From Tritrichomonas musculus (Eukaryota > Parabasalia > Tritrichomonadida > Tritrichomonadidae): a stretch of 64,000 bases of DNA. The DNA is taken from the NCBI GenBank assembly GCA_039105265.1, contig JAPFFF010000013.1:3100001-3164000 (forward strand). The letters are read 5' to 3'. Shown in pieces: positions 20,308 through 30,955 of this stretch; position 1 is the stretch's first letter; each line of letters starts with the position of its first letter. The position numbers and the translations under genes are program-made. The notes under the pieces were generated by a model, which was not told the origin of the DNA, searched no databases, and saw only the letters and a program-made list of their open reading frames with translations.

Positions 20308-22231
20308 TTTTATAAAACTTTTTTTTCACTAATTCTTTTATGATTTAGACTTATATGTTTTTTTAATTCTCATTATTAAATTTCACATCATGTGCATTTA
20401 TATAATTTTATAAAACAAGATTATTTACTATATTCCAAATTCGGTTAAAGTGGAATTGTGGCACGAAAAACGTACTTTTTTTATTTTATTTTCTAATATT
20501 ATTCGAGCTTTTAAAGATTCTCTATTATGAATATAAAAGAATATTTTATCAAAATGAAAAAAATTAAAGCATGATTATAAACATGTACATCAAAGTAATA
20601 TTTTATTTAAGAATATAAACATATTATATATTATGAGAATATTAATAATTATTAATTAAATTTGTAAAAATAAAATTATTGACTATAAAAACGAGTATAT
20701 CTTTGTTTTTTTGGTGACCGTTTACTTTTCATGATAAAGAATTGATTCATTTATCGATAAAATGTTGTTATTTATAAATAATATTTATAAAAACATATTT
20801 GCATTTAAAGATGTATTTAACTTATTAGAAGTCAGAGTTGATTTTCATTCTGAGACTTATTGAGAGAACTTTTTCATCATCTTTCAATTTTGCGCTATCT
20901 TTATCCCGACAACATAACAGATTTCAGAAAATTACAAATTAAAAATTAGTTAAAAACTATTAAAACATATTTATATATTGATATAATGCAATAAGATAAT
21001 ATGTTTTGCACAAGATAATGGTTTATCTTCATTAATTGATAAACGTCCAAAAATTATAAACGAACAGCAAAACAAATATACAAATTTTGTTTTTTTTAGA
21101 CAATTTTTATCTCTTATGTTTCAGCATTTTATATACATATTTATTTCATTAATAAATTTCATTGATACTTTTTCAAATTCGATTTTTAAAGAAAAAATAA
21201 TCATATTATAATCATTAGATAATTCATCGTTTTTTATTATCAAAATCATTGAATTGATATAATATCGAACTAAAATTCGATATTACATCCTTTTGATTCT
21301 TTTTGGTGAGAAAGAGAAAAATTATGAATTTTTTTTGCTTACAACTATGTATTTTTCAGTTTTTTGAGATCATTATAAGAATAGGAAACTTCTAGTATAG
21401 ATTATTACTTTTATGTTATTATTTTAATAATACAGCGCAATAAACTATATATTTATATAATAAAGATAAATTGATCAATCTTCTAATTTAGGTTATAATT
21501 CAATTTAATTTGAGCCATTCAAAGCATATTCATTTGACCTATAAAGAGCATTATGCTTGAGTTAAAAGTAAATAGTATAGTAAAATAATAAAATTCATCT
21601 AATATACAATCAAATATAAAAAGGATTTAAGGAAATAATCAAAAGCACTCATAAGAATTTTTTATTTTGTATAAACACTTATAAAAATGGTTACATTTTT
21701 TAAATATTTTTTATTTTTCAAAAGAAAGTATTTATCATTTATAATTAAATGATGAATAAATTATGAATGATGAATAGATGTTAAACTAATTATATAAGAA
21801 AATATCAAAAATTTTAAAAAGGTAATGAAGTAATTTGATTTTAACTTTTTAAATTGGTTGACGAAAAACTTTGGTGATTTGAGACAGATAGATACACAAC
21901 CTTGTGATTAATATCATATAAATAATGGTAAATATTATTATATAATTTAATTTAAATAAACTCTGTTTTATGTTGAAAAAAATTAAATTTTGTATTTTTA
22001 AATTTTTTTTTTCTAAAAAAAAAGCGTTACCACTTTAAATACCGTTACCATATTAAAAACACTACTGTAATCAAGCTAATAAGAAATCAGAGAAAAAAAA
22101 ATATTGCCACTTTTTGATCAAGAATTCGACCACTTTAAATACAGTTACCATATTAAAAACACTACTGTATATCATATTTATTGTAATATGAAAATTTGTT
22201 ATTTGTGTCTAATATAGCTACTTCATCATTT
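20308..22231. other. Non-coding stretch between kinase genes
   Basis: About 1.9 kb of A/T-rich DNA without a supported gene, apart from the direct repeats at 22028-22169. Confidence 0.5.
22028..22169. repeat. Pair of ~41-bp direct repeats
   Basis: CCACTTTAAATAC, G/A-variable GTTACCATATTAAAAAC and ACTACTGTA appear at 22028-22069 and again at 22129-22169 with about one mismatch, separated by 59 bp. No coding frame. This could be a pair of duplicated regulatory or mobile fragments. Confidence 0.7.
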
Positions 22232-22540
22232 TTGGATACACCTACAACATTAATGTAATGCTTTTTGAAAGGGCTCCATGCAATCATTTTCGGATACACC
22301 TACAAAATTAATGTAATGCATTTTGACAGGATCGTTATCCTTGAGATCAGATTTGAATATTCTTAAAACTGAATTGAAGTCTGTTCTAGTAGAGAATATT
22401 CCTTCGTATTTTCCATGACAACTTTTTGTGATGTATTCTGGCAATTTTGCAGGTGTTGGCCCAACATTTTGACCTTCATGATGTACCGTATTAATAGAAA
22501 ATAATATTATTCTTTTTTGAAAGAATATTTTTTTTTTCAA
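22232..22540 (-). pseudogene. Unrecognised gene fragment with internal duplication
   Basis: The minus strand gives a well-mixed 96-residue stretch (HHEGQNVGPTPAKLPEYIT...) that reads like the interior or end of a real protein, finishing near HYINFVGVSENDCMEPFQK. The segment encoding HYIN(F/V)VGVS is repeated 61 bp further on, at about 22232-22266 versus 22293-22327, the second time without a long frame. No family was recognised. It probably derives from a host gene now truncated. Confidence 0.35.
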
Positions 22541-22558
22541 TATTTTCTTATTGAAAAG

Positions 22559-22588
22559 AAAATATTAATAAGCGCTTATTAATATTTT
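22559..22588. repeat. Perfect 30-bp palindrome
   Basis: AAAATATTAATAAGC followed directly by its exact complement, centred on AGCGCT. It lies between two coding-like fragments that diverge from it (minus at 22232-22540, plus at 22638-22800). Confidence 0.7.
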
Positions 22589-22619
22589 TCTTATATTTTC
22601 TTATATTTTCTTATAAGAT

Positions 22620-22800
22620 ATCGGTCTAGAACCTTACTTGAATGAACAAACAATGGAAACATGGATTAATATTGTAGACCATAGAGAGGAGACTATTGAC
22701 CCAATCGTAGCTACTATTGATTATTCTGCACCAACAACTGCTAATATAAGTGGAGGACAAAAATATGGCTGTACTAAAATTTTTCTTATATTTTTTGAAA
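22620..22800 (+). pseudogene. Unrecognised gene fragment
   Basis: The plus strand reads GLEPYLNEQTMETWINIVD and onward through IDPIVATIDYSAPTTANIS, a protein-like composition that ends at an A-run. It has no recognisable domain and no complementary part nearby. It may be a different piece of the same source gene as 22232-22540 or an unrelated insertion. Confidence 0.3.
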
Positions 22801-22990
22801 GAAAAAAAAAAACGATATAACAATTTCATTTAATATTTCAAAGGTAAAATCTTCAAAAATTTATCAATCATTTGTTAATTTGTATTGCAATAATAAGGTG
22901 ATTAAGGAGTATGCGTAATAACTCTATTTAACAAGATTAAAACAAAATAAATAGATACATTATTTCAATACAAAACAAGAAATAAAAAGA

Positions 22991-23052
22991 CTTGGTACAA
23001 CCGCTTATTCCTATTATAAATATTTTGAATAGGAATAATCGGTTGTACCAAG
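22991..23052. repeat. Hairpin element CTTGGTACAACCG with long arms
   Basis: CTTGGTACAACCG plus (C/A)TTATTCCTATT at 22991-23014 pairs with its complement ending CGGTTGTACCAAG at 23052, leaving a short A/T loop. A third half-copy GGTACAACCGTT lies at 23108-23119. It looks like a tiny foldback element or transcript hairpin. Confidence 0.6.
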
Positions 23053-24357
23053 TTATAGTATATTTGAAAGTAGATAAAATGTAAATATTTGAATTGCCCT
23101 AAAATTTTGGTACAACCGTTGAGAAGCAGTTTATTCCAAAAAGTTTATTTATATTTGTTCATCCATCATTATTTTCATGTTTTGATATGCATATAATATT
23201 TTACATTCTATTTCATTGATTATATTATAAAGAATTGCTTTAACAATAATTTAATAAATTTTTATATTTGTAAAATGGACAAAAAAATAAAAATTTAATA
23301 GCAGGCATTCTTTTTATTCAAATGGATTAATTTTTTCTTCAGGAAATTATTTATTATGCATTTTAATAAATATATTTATAGGCTTGTTAAGTCTCTTGAA
23401 TTGATATCAATTATCAGCCACTTTTTCTGAGAATTAAAAAAATATCTATAACGTGCTTTCAGTCGACCCGGAGCAAGGTCAATTTAGCATAAATTGGCCA
23501 TGGTTTGATCGTTTTTTTTTATAAAAAAGAAAACCAGAAATATTTCGATCAGAATTTTTTTATTTTTCACTATTTCACAAATATCTCCAAATCAAAAAAG
23601 TAAAACAAATAATATTTAACAAAAATTATAATGTAAAATAATAATTTTTATTTAATTTATCATCAAATATTAAATGAAATAATTGAATTGTATGAAAAAT
23701 AATAAAAATAAAATTTAGTGCTACGAGTCTATTGAAATGGTATGGGTCAATTGAAAGCACCTTATCAAGAAAAAAATATATTCAAAAAGTGGAAATAATT
23801 ATTACAATAAATTAACTAAAAACTTCACATATACGTTAGAAAAATGAATTTTTCTATTTAGGTATGTGAACTCATCCGTTAGAAAATTAATATTAAATAT
23901 TTTTTTTCATAAACATTCAAGGTTTGTACATTTTTTGAAATAAATATTAATGATTTCTCGGTAATTGATATCAGAAATGTAATTTTTACTTCAAATTTCA
24001 TTTCTGATAATCGATCATCAAACCTCAAAAAAGTGACAAACCTGATATTTGATATCAGAATAACAAGCCTATATATTCATCCCAAAAAAATTATTGTAAA
24101 ATAATTATATCATGAGTTATTACTATTTGAAGTTAAAGAAAAAAGCGCTCACGATTAAATCACCACTCAGTATTAAATGAACATCTGTATATATTATTTA
24201 GAATATATCTGTATTATTTGTAATTTTAAGTTATTTTCAAATCTCGCTGCTGAAATTGTCAGATTAAAGATGGTAATATTATATCATTTCTTATCACTTT
24301 AAAAAAAAATCATCGTTTTCATTAGATAATTGATATTGACAATTTGACTCTGATGTT
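23053..24357. other. Non-coding stretch
   Basis: A/T-rich. Contains the second copy of the GACCCGGAG/AAGGTCAAT motif at about 23464-23508 and a direct repeat of CTTCA/CATACGTTAGAAAA-type sequence near 23825-23885. No gene recognised. Confidence 0.5.
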
Positions 24358-27300
24358 TTATATTTCTATTCCAAATCCTTCATAAAATGCTGAGTTGATA
24401 TCTGGGATATTTTTATGATTCATATTAATTCTCTTTTGTTTCTGAAATTCAGAAAATGAAACAAATTTCCATAAATGATTGTATAGGAAATATTTATCGC
24501 GATATGACTCATAATAATTTGTGAAATCGTCTTTTGATTGTAATAAATGTAAAGCGCTGAATAATGAAGATAATGCTGCTTTTGGTTTTTTACTGTTGAG
24601 TTTTCTAACATGTTTTTCAATTTCTTTTGTTTGAAAATCATATTTTTTGATTAATGCTAAGCATAATAATATACACGAATGACGAAATTGATCAAAAGAA
24701 TTAAATAGCAATTCAATTGCTTCATCAATTTTATTTTCATAAGATTCATCATATATGTAAATGTTTGCTAAATTGTGCATTGATAAAATATCATTTTTTT
24801 GTCGAATGGCTTCTTCAAGGTATACAATAGCATTTGCAGTATTCGCTTGTATTTCATCGCCATAACCGTTTTTGTAAATGATTGCAAGATTATTTTTTGC
24901 ATACTGATCATTAAATGATGAACCTTCTTTGTAATAATGAATTGCTTTTCTGATATCTTTTTTAATATAATCTCCTTTATGATAGAAATATCCAGCAACA
25001 AAATGAGCAACCTTTAAACGATTTATTGAAGCAAGTTCAATCAAAAATATCCCTTTTTTTATATTCTTTTGTATGGTTATTCCTTCAAAATATAATAATC
25101 CAAGAGTTAATTGTGCATGTGGAATATTTTGATTTGCGGCGAGTGAATAATAATGAATTGCTTTGTTAATATCTCGTGAAATATATTCACCTTCATAATA
25201 AATATTACCTAGATTATGTTGTGCTTGTGGAATATTTTGATTTGCTGCAAGTGAATAATAATGAATTGCTTTGTTAATATCTCGTGAAATATATTTACCT
25301 TCAGAATAAATATTACCAAGTTTATATTGTGCATTTGGATAATTTTGATTTGCTGCAAGTGAATAATAATGAATTGCTTTGTTAATATCTCGTGAAATAT
25401 TTTTACCTTCATAATAAATAACACCTAGATTACATTGTGCTTTTGGATCATTTTGATTTGCTGCAAGTGAATAATAATGAATTGCTTTGTTAATATCTCG
25501 TGAAATATATTTACCTTCAGAATAAATAACACCTAGACTAAATTGTGCATCTGGATCATTTTGATTTGCTGCAAGTGAATAATAATGAATTGCTTTGTTA
25601 ATATCTCGTGAAATATATTTACCTTCAGAATAAATATTACCTAGATTATGTTGTGCTTTTGGATCATTTTGATTTGCTGCAAGTGAATAATAATGAATTG
25701 CTTTGTTAATATCTCGTGAAATATATTTACCTTCAGAATAAATAACACCTAGACTAAATTGTGCATCTGGATCATTTTGATTTGCTGCAAGTGAATAATA
25801 ATGAATTGCTTTGTTAATATCTCGTGAAATATATTTACCTTCATAATAAATAACACCTAGACTAAATTGTGCATCTGGATCATTTTGATTTGCTGCAAGT
25901 GAATAATAATGAATTGCTTTGTTAATATCTCGTGAAATATATTTACCTTCATAATAAATATTACCTAGATTATGTTGTGCTTGTGGAATATTTAGATTTG
26001 CTGCAAGTGAATAATAATGAATTGCTTTGTTAATATCTTGTGAAATATATTTACCTTCAGAATAAATAACACCTAGATTATATTGTGTTTTTGGATGATT
26101 TTGATTTGCTGCAAGTGAATAATAATGAATTGCTTTGTTAATATCTCGTGAAATATATTTACCTTCATAATAAATATTACCTAGATTATGTTGTGCTTGT
26201 GGATCATTTTGATTTGCTGCAAGTGAATAATAATGAATTGCTTTGTTAATATCTCGTGAAATATATTTACCTTCATAATAAATAACACCTAGATTATGTT
26301 GTGCTTTTGGATCATTTTGATTTGCTGCAAGTGAATAATAATGAATTGCTTTGTTAATATCTCGTGAAATATATTTACCTTCAGAATAAATATTACCTAG
26401 ATTATGTTGTGCTTGTGGATCATTTTGATTTGCTGCAAGTGAATAATAATGAATTGCTTTGTTAATATCTCGTGAAATATATTTACCTTCAGAATAAATA
26501 ACACCTAGATTATGTTGTGCTTGTGGAATATTTTGATTTGCTGCAAGTGAATAATAATGAATTGCTTTGTTAATATCTCGTGAAATATATTTACCTTCAT
26601 AATAAATATTACCTAGATTATGTTGTGCTTGTGGATCATTTTGATTTGCTGCAAGTGAATAATAATGAATTGCTTTGTTAATATCTCGTGAAATATATTT
26701 ACCTTCATAATAAATAACACCTAGATTATATTGTGCATCTGGATAATTTTGATTTGCTGCAAGTGAATAATAATGAATTGCTTTGTTAATATCTCGTGAA
26801 ATATTTTTACCTTCATAATAAATATTACCTAGATTAAATTGTGCTCGTGGATCTTTTTGATTTGCAGATGAAGTTAAAAATTGAATTGATTCATTGATAT
26901 TTTTTCTTATTATAAATTGAATATTTGGATCGCATGCTGGGTTTTTGTATTTGACGAATATTTGTCTTAAAATATCTCGCAAATATTTTATTTGAATCAT
27001 AGTATGAAAACTTTCAAAAAATGGAAAGAATAATTGGAGAATAGGTACAGGTATGTCAGGATTTGGATCATCACAACTACGAATAATATTAATGATTATT
27101 TGCTTTAGACAAGTATTGCTTGTTAATTTTTTATCAATAATATATTCGATTATCTTACAAAGTGAATAAATGTCACTTCTTTCAGTGAAACATCCAGATT
27201 GAGTATCTATCCAAGCATATGAAGTTCCAAAGTCAGTTGATTGATCTTTATTTGGATCATCTTCGATCAATCTATCAAAATCAATTAAAACAACGTTTTT

Positions 27301-28323
27301 ATATTCATCAATTATAATATTATTGGGTTTCAAATCGCGATAAATCATTATTTTTGAATGAAGATATTCGACGATCACAATTAATTCAAAAATAATTGTA
27401 ACCACTTCGTTGTCATTTAACTGTATTTGATCAATTTTATCAAGAGTCAGTCCATTAATAAATTCCATAACAAGGTAATTTTCACCTTCAGGTGAATTAT
27501 AAAATTTTGGTAATAAAGGATGGTTGAGTATTGAATAGTTTTCTGTTTCTCGTTTTATATATTTTTGAATATTTTTATCAAATCCATTTTGTGTTTTGAT
27601 TGCCATTAACTCACCTTTTTCTAAGTGGTAAATTAAATCAACCTTAAAAAGAGAGCCAAATCCGATATTTCGCAAAACAACGAAGTCCTTTCTGTATATT
27701 GTTATCTTATCTGAATCTTGTTTTTGATTTGAAAATCGATCCTTCTTTGTTTTAAAATATGCTTTTTTGATTAAATAGCCAACTATGCATGGAGCAATCA
27801 ATAACCAAATATATTTAAAAGTTTTATTTCGCTCTTTAATTTCAAATTCTTTTTTTAAGTTTTCGTTTTCTTCTTGAAAAATTGAGTCGTTGTTAATTTC
27901 ATTTGAGATTTTTGGAATATTTCCTATTTTTTGCAAAAAAAGAACAGGAATATGTGGATTAGTTGATAAGAATTTATTAAGACCATTTTCGTCAAGAATT
28001 ATTAAAGTATTTTCAAAAACAACGATTGAATAAATAATATCTTTGTTATGACTTTGATCAAACAAATTAATTTGATTAATGATAATTATTTTTGGATTTG
28101 TTATATTCAAATTGAATTTTGAATTTATTTCATAATGAGAGTTATTGATTACATCAACGTCAAAACTATGAATAATATCTTTAATTGTATCACTTTCAAA
28201 CGTGAATTTATCATCTTTTAACAATTCAATGAAAACTAAAAAATCCTGGAGCTCTATATTTCTTTTGGACATCAAAAAAATATTTTTCGAAAAATATTTT
28301 TCAAAAATTTTTTTTCCAACCAT
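24358..28323 (-). CDS. Protein kinase with long SEL1 array
   Basis: A protein of up to 1321 residues. The first ATG is at 28323, but MSKRNIELQDFL (ATG at 28272) may be the true start because the first 17 residues are low-complexity. A hydrophobic segment YIWLLIAPCIVGYLI (about residue 170) precedes the kinase domain (about 210-440), with glycine loop GFGSLFKV, MAIKT lysine, YRDLKPNN catalytic loop and DFD in place of DFG. Sixteen almost identical 36-residue SEL1 repeats follow, then several more diverged ones and a conserved end FYEGFGIEI. It is the paralogue of 16633-20307. The near-identity of the repeats points to very recent expansion or ongoing gene conversion. Catalytic residues are largely kept, so activity is plausible. 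Confidence 0.87.
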   Translation of the reverse strand: MVGKKIFEKYFSKNIFLMSKRNIELQDFLVFIELLKDDKFTFESDTIKDIIHSFDVDVINNSHYEINSKFNLNITNPKIIIINQINLFDQSHNKDIIYSIVVFENTLIILDENGLNKFLSTNPHIPVLFLQKIGNIPKISNEINNDSIFQEENENLKKEFEIKERNKTFKYIWLLIAPCIVGYLIKKAYFKTKKDRFSNQKQDSDKITIYRKDFVVLRNIGFGSLFKVDLIYHLEKGELMAIKTQNGFDKNIQKYIKRETENYSILNHPLLPKFYNSPEGENYLVMEFINGLTLDKIDQIQLNDNEVVTIIFELIVIVEYLHSKIMIYRDLKPNNIIIDEYKNVVLIDFDRLIEDDPNKDQSTDFGTSYAWIDTQSGCFTERSDIYSLCKIIEYIIDKKLTSNTCLKQIIINIIRSCDDPNPDIPVPILQLFFPFFESFHTMIQIKYLRDILRQIFVKYKNPACDPNIQFIIRKNINESIQFLTSSANQKDPRAQFNLGNIYYEGKNISRDINKAIHYYSLAANQNYPDAQYNLGVIYYEGKYISRDINKAIHYYSLAANQNDPQAQHNLGNIYYEGKYISRDINKAIHYYSLAANQNIPQAQHNLGVIYSEGKYISRDINKAIHYYSLAANQNDPQAQHNLGNIYSEGKYISRDINKAIHYYSLAANQNDPKAQHNLGVIYYEGKYISRDINKAIHYYSLAANQNDPQAQHNLGNIYYEGKYISRDINKAIHYYSLAANQNHPKTQYNLGVIYSEGKYISQDINKAIHYYSLAANLNIPQAQHNLGNIYYEGKYISRDINKAIHYYSLAANQNDPDAQFSLGVIYYEGKYISRDINKAIHYYSLAANQNDPDAQFSLGVIYSEGKYISRDINKAIHYYSLAANQNDPKAQHNLGNIYSEGKYISRDINKAIHYYSLAANQNDPDAQFSLGVIYSEGKYISRDINKAIHYYSLAANQNDPKAQCNLGVIYYEGKNISRDINKAIHYYSLAANQNYPNAQYKLGNIYSEGKYISRDINKAIHYYSLAANQNIPQAQHNLGNIYYEGEYISRDINKAIHYYSLAANQNIPHAQLTLGLLYFEGITIQKNIKKGIFLIELASINRLKVAHFVAGYFYHKGDYIKKDIRKAIHYYKEGSSFNDQYAKNNLAIIYKNGYGDEIQANTANAIVYLEEAIRQKNDILSMHNLANIYIYDESYENKIDEAIELLFNSFDQFRHSCILLCLALIKKYDFQTKEIEKHVRKLNSKKPKAALSSLFSALHLLQSKDDFTNYYESYRDKYFLYNHLWKFVSFSEFQKQKRINMNHKNIPDINSAFYEGFGIEI
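25130..26860. repeat. Coding 108-bp tandem repeat array (16 units)
   Basis: Each unit is 108 bp and encodes one SEL1 repeat. The ISRDINKAIHYYSLAAN part is essentially invariant in DNA as well as protein. Differences are confined to a few codons: the residue after QN (D, I, Y or H), the two after P, the residue before NLG, V or N after LG, and Y or S before EG. Confidence 0.9.
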
Positions 28324-28489
28324 TTAATGGTTCAAAAAAAATAAGACATTGAAATACATTTTTCCTGAATTTCTCACAAAGAAAAGGATAATTTATACTA
28401 AAAAGCCATAATTTTTGTTATTTAATTAGTTATTTATTTATGTATATTAAAAAAGCATTTTTTTATTTTCTTTTCTTTATCATTTATTT

Positions 28490-29149
28490 AGTATGATGGT
28501 GATATCTTTATCATTGAAAATATTTCTGAGTTCTCCTGATGATAATCGAATTAAAACATTTGACCTTCTAATCGTTTCTGGATCCATTTGAATTGATTTT
28601 TATAATCTTTAACGTAATCTTTCATACTTTCCTAGTAGATACATGTCTTTCTCTCTTCCAATCATTTTTTGTTTTGTAGCATTCCTAAGTGCAATGTATT
28701 TAGCATTAAATTCTTTTATATTTCTAATTGAATTGATATTTTCTAATTCTGAAAAATCATGACACTTCGCACCTTCAATTGTTCTTGTTCCTGATCCTAA
28801 GACTTCATATGTTACATTATCACATTCTCTAGCAAAAGGTGCACCAACTGAAAAATCTCCATTTGGTCCAATTACATACGTAGTAACATATTTGAATTAA
28901 ATTTTATTTTTTTTAAAAAATTTTATCACAATTATCAATGTTACCACCATTAATATGACCATCAGTGACTAGAATCAAATGTTCAAGTGGTATTGATTCG
29001 TTCTGTTCTAAAACTTCTAGAATTAAAGATGGACTGGTACCATCTGTTCCATCTTCTCGGTCAATAGTACGCATCATTTTATTATAAGAGATGATTTTCT
29101 GAACTTGATCATGCATTATTTCATCGAATAATGATTTTGTATGAGCCAA
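28490..29149 (-). pseudogene. Decayed VWA-type protein fragment
   Basis: Minus-strand pieces read TKSLFDEIMHDQVQKII, then HLILVTDGHINGG (the VTDG end of a von Willebrand A strand), and after a frame break in a T/A run near 28895-28920, YVIGPNGDFSVGAPFAREC and ENINSIRNIKEFNAKYIALR. The order fits the interior of a VWA-domain protein of the kind found in amoebae and trichomonads. At least two frame breaks and no start codon mark it as a pseudogene fragment. Confidence 0.55.
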
Positions 29150-29224
29150 ACAAAAAATTTTTAATTAAAATTTTTGAATTTTTAAGCATTCCTTCAATGT
29201 TTTAATTTTATTTTTATTGGTTAA

Positions 29225-29663
29225 TAAATGTTAATATACTACCTGGTGTTGTAATAACTATTTGTGGCGACCTTTTTAAATCATTGATTTGTGATTGAAT
29301 TGGTAAATCACCTTTAATGGTCAAAATATCATGCCCTTCCATTTCAGCACTAATTTCTCGAATTGACAGAAGAATTTTATAAGCAAGTTTTTTCGAGGGA
29401 ACAATAATTAATGCTTACGTTGTTTTTTCTTCGATTTTGATTTGTTGAAGAATTCCAATGATAAAAGCTAATGATCTTCCTGTACAATTTGGTGATTGGG
29501 CAATAACATTTCGTCCCAATGAAATTGGGTTAATTGCTAATAATAATTTCGGTTTAAGCTCAAATTGATCAAACTCTTCAATTCGCTCTTCCCAGTTTGG
29601 TTCAAAAATGTTGTTATTTGTATAATTATTTTGACATGGGGTGTATCTAAATCGATTACTCAT
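29225..29663 (-). pseudogene. Decayed eIF4A-type DEAD-box helicase fragment
   Basis: Starts with an ATG at 29663. It reads NWEERIEEFDQFELKPKLL (Q-motif region), a damaged Walker A (AQSPNCTGRSLAF where the family has AQSxxGTGKT), then after a frame break near 29415 ALIIVPSKKLAYKILLSIRE and LKRSPQIVITTPG (motifs Ia and Ib). The sequence stops before the DEAD box. The family match is strong; the lost Walker lysine and frame break show it is dead. Confidence 0.75.
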
Positions 29664-29729
29664 TTTTAATGGCTGTTAATCAAGCATTTTGTAGATTATT
29701 TGATCATTTTTAATTATACAAACAGCAAA

Positions 29730-30620
29730 ATGAAAATCAATAACAATAATAACAGATGTGATGTTTACGTTCTGGCACCTCTTGATGTCATTAATGATGA
29801 AGGAAAACCTTCTTATCTTCAAACTTTCACGAAATGGTGCCAACAATTAAAAGATGGATGTGTTGATGGAGTTATGATTGATGTTTGGTGTGGGTCTTGT
29901 TGAGAAGACAGTGAAGAAATATGAATGGCATGGATAGGAACAAATTTTCAAAGTAATGAAGAGATCAAATTTGATCTTTAAATTTAAAGATCATTCCAGT
30001 ATTCAGTTTCCATCAATGTAGTGGAAACATTGGTGACACAGTTGATATTCCAATACCAAAATTTGTTTTTGAAAACGAAATCAAACCAATCTTTGTTGAT
30101 AAATTTGGACAAACCAACAAAGAATACATCTCGTTTTCATATGATTCGGTCAAACTCGGTGATAGAACACCACTCGAAATGTACAGAGACTTCAATATTA
30201 ATTTCGACAAACATTTTTCAAAATATCTTTAACATAATATAATCATGAAAATTGAAGTTGGTCTGGGTCCATGTGGCTAACTTCGTCATCCAGAGTGGAT
30301 ATCCCCTTCAAAGGACACAGGAAACAGCTACAACGAATTTCCAGATGGTCAAACATTCTGGAAGGCAGGATACAAGAGTGAATACTACAAATTCTTCCTG
30401 AATTGGTATTCACAAAAATTGATTGATCATGATCGAAGCGTTTTGAGCATTGCACGACAAATATTCCCAAAGACAGACTTGTCAGGGAAAGTTGCAGGAA
30501 TTCACTGGTAATATTTGAATGAAACAAGATGTTTGGAAGCGGCAGAAGGATATTACAATTCAAACGTACATCTCGAATTATTGCTGATATATTATCTAAA
30601 AAAATTCGATATTTGCAATA
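29730..30620 (+). pseudogene. Decayed beta-amylase (glycoside hydrolase 14) gene
   Basis: Starts near MKINNNNNRCDVYVLAPLDV, followed by DGVMIDVWCG, the family's DGVMVDVWWG strand carrying the early active-site aspartate. Other frames give FHQCxGNIGDT-type sequence, IPIPKFVFENE, FSYDSVKLGDRTPLEMYRDF, then KIEVGLGPCG with a stop where the family has the catalytic-glutamate segment GPAGELRYPSY, and finally GKVAGIHW and EAAEGYYN. Several frame changes and stops are present. Beta-amylase degrades alpha-glucans from the chain end. This copy cannot be functional, but it preserves the full order of family blocks. Confidence 0.75.
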
Positions 30621-30955
30621 TACAGAAGAAAGTATAGATGAATTTTATATATCAATACTGATAAATCAAGCAGTGAGATGGTAGGCAAAGACTATTTTGA
30701 AGAATTTTTACATCTTTGTATATTTGGTAATAAACAGTTGAATGTAGATTTCCAAGAGTAATTTTCACAATATTTTAATAAGCACCGTAATATTGAAGAA
30801 TACTTTCACATCCAATCTGATTTTTTATCCATATTAACGCCAGAAAAAGCAATTGAAAAAAAAGTAAAATTAAGAAAAAAATGATAAGGTGATTTTGAGC
30901 AGAAATAAAAAAATTTAAAAAAAGTATTAATTTCCTTTTTAAAAAGTTAAAATTA

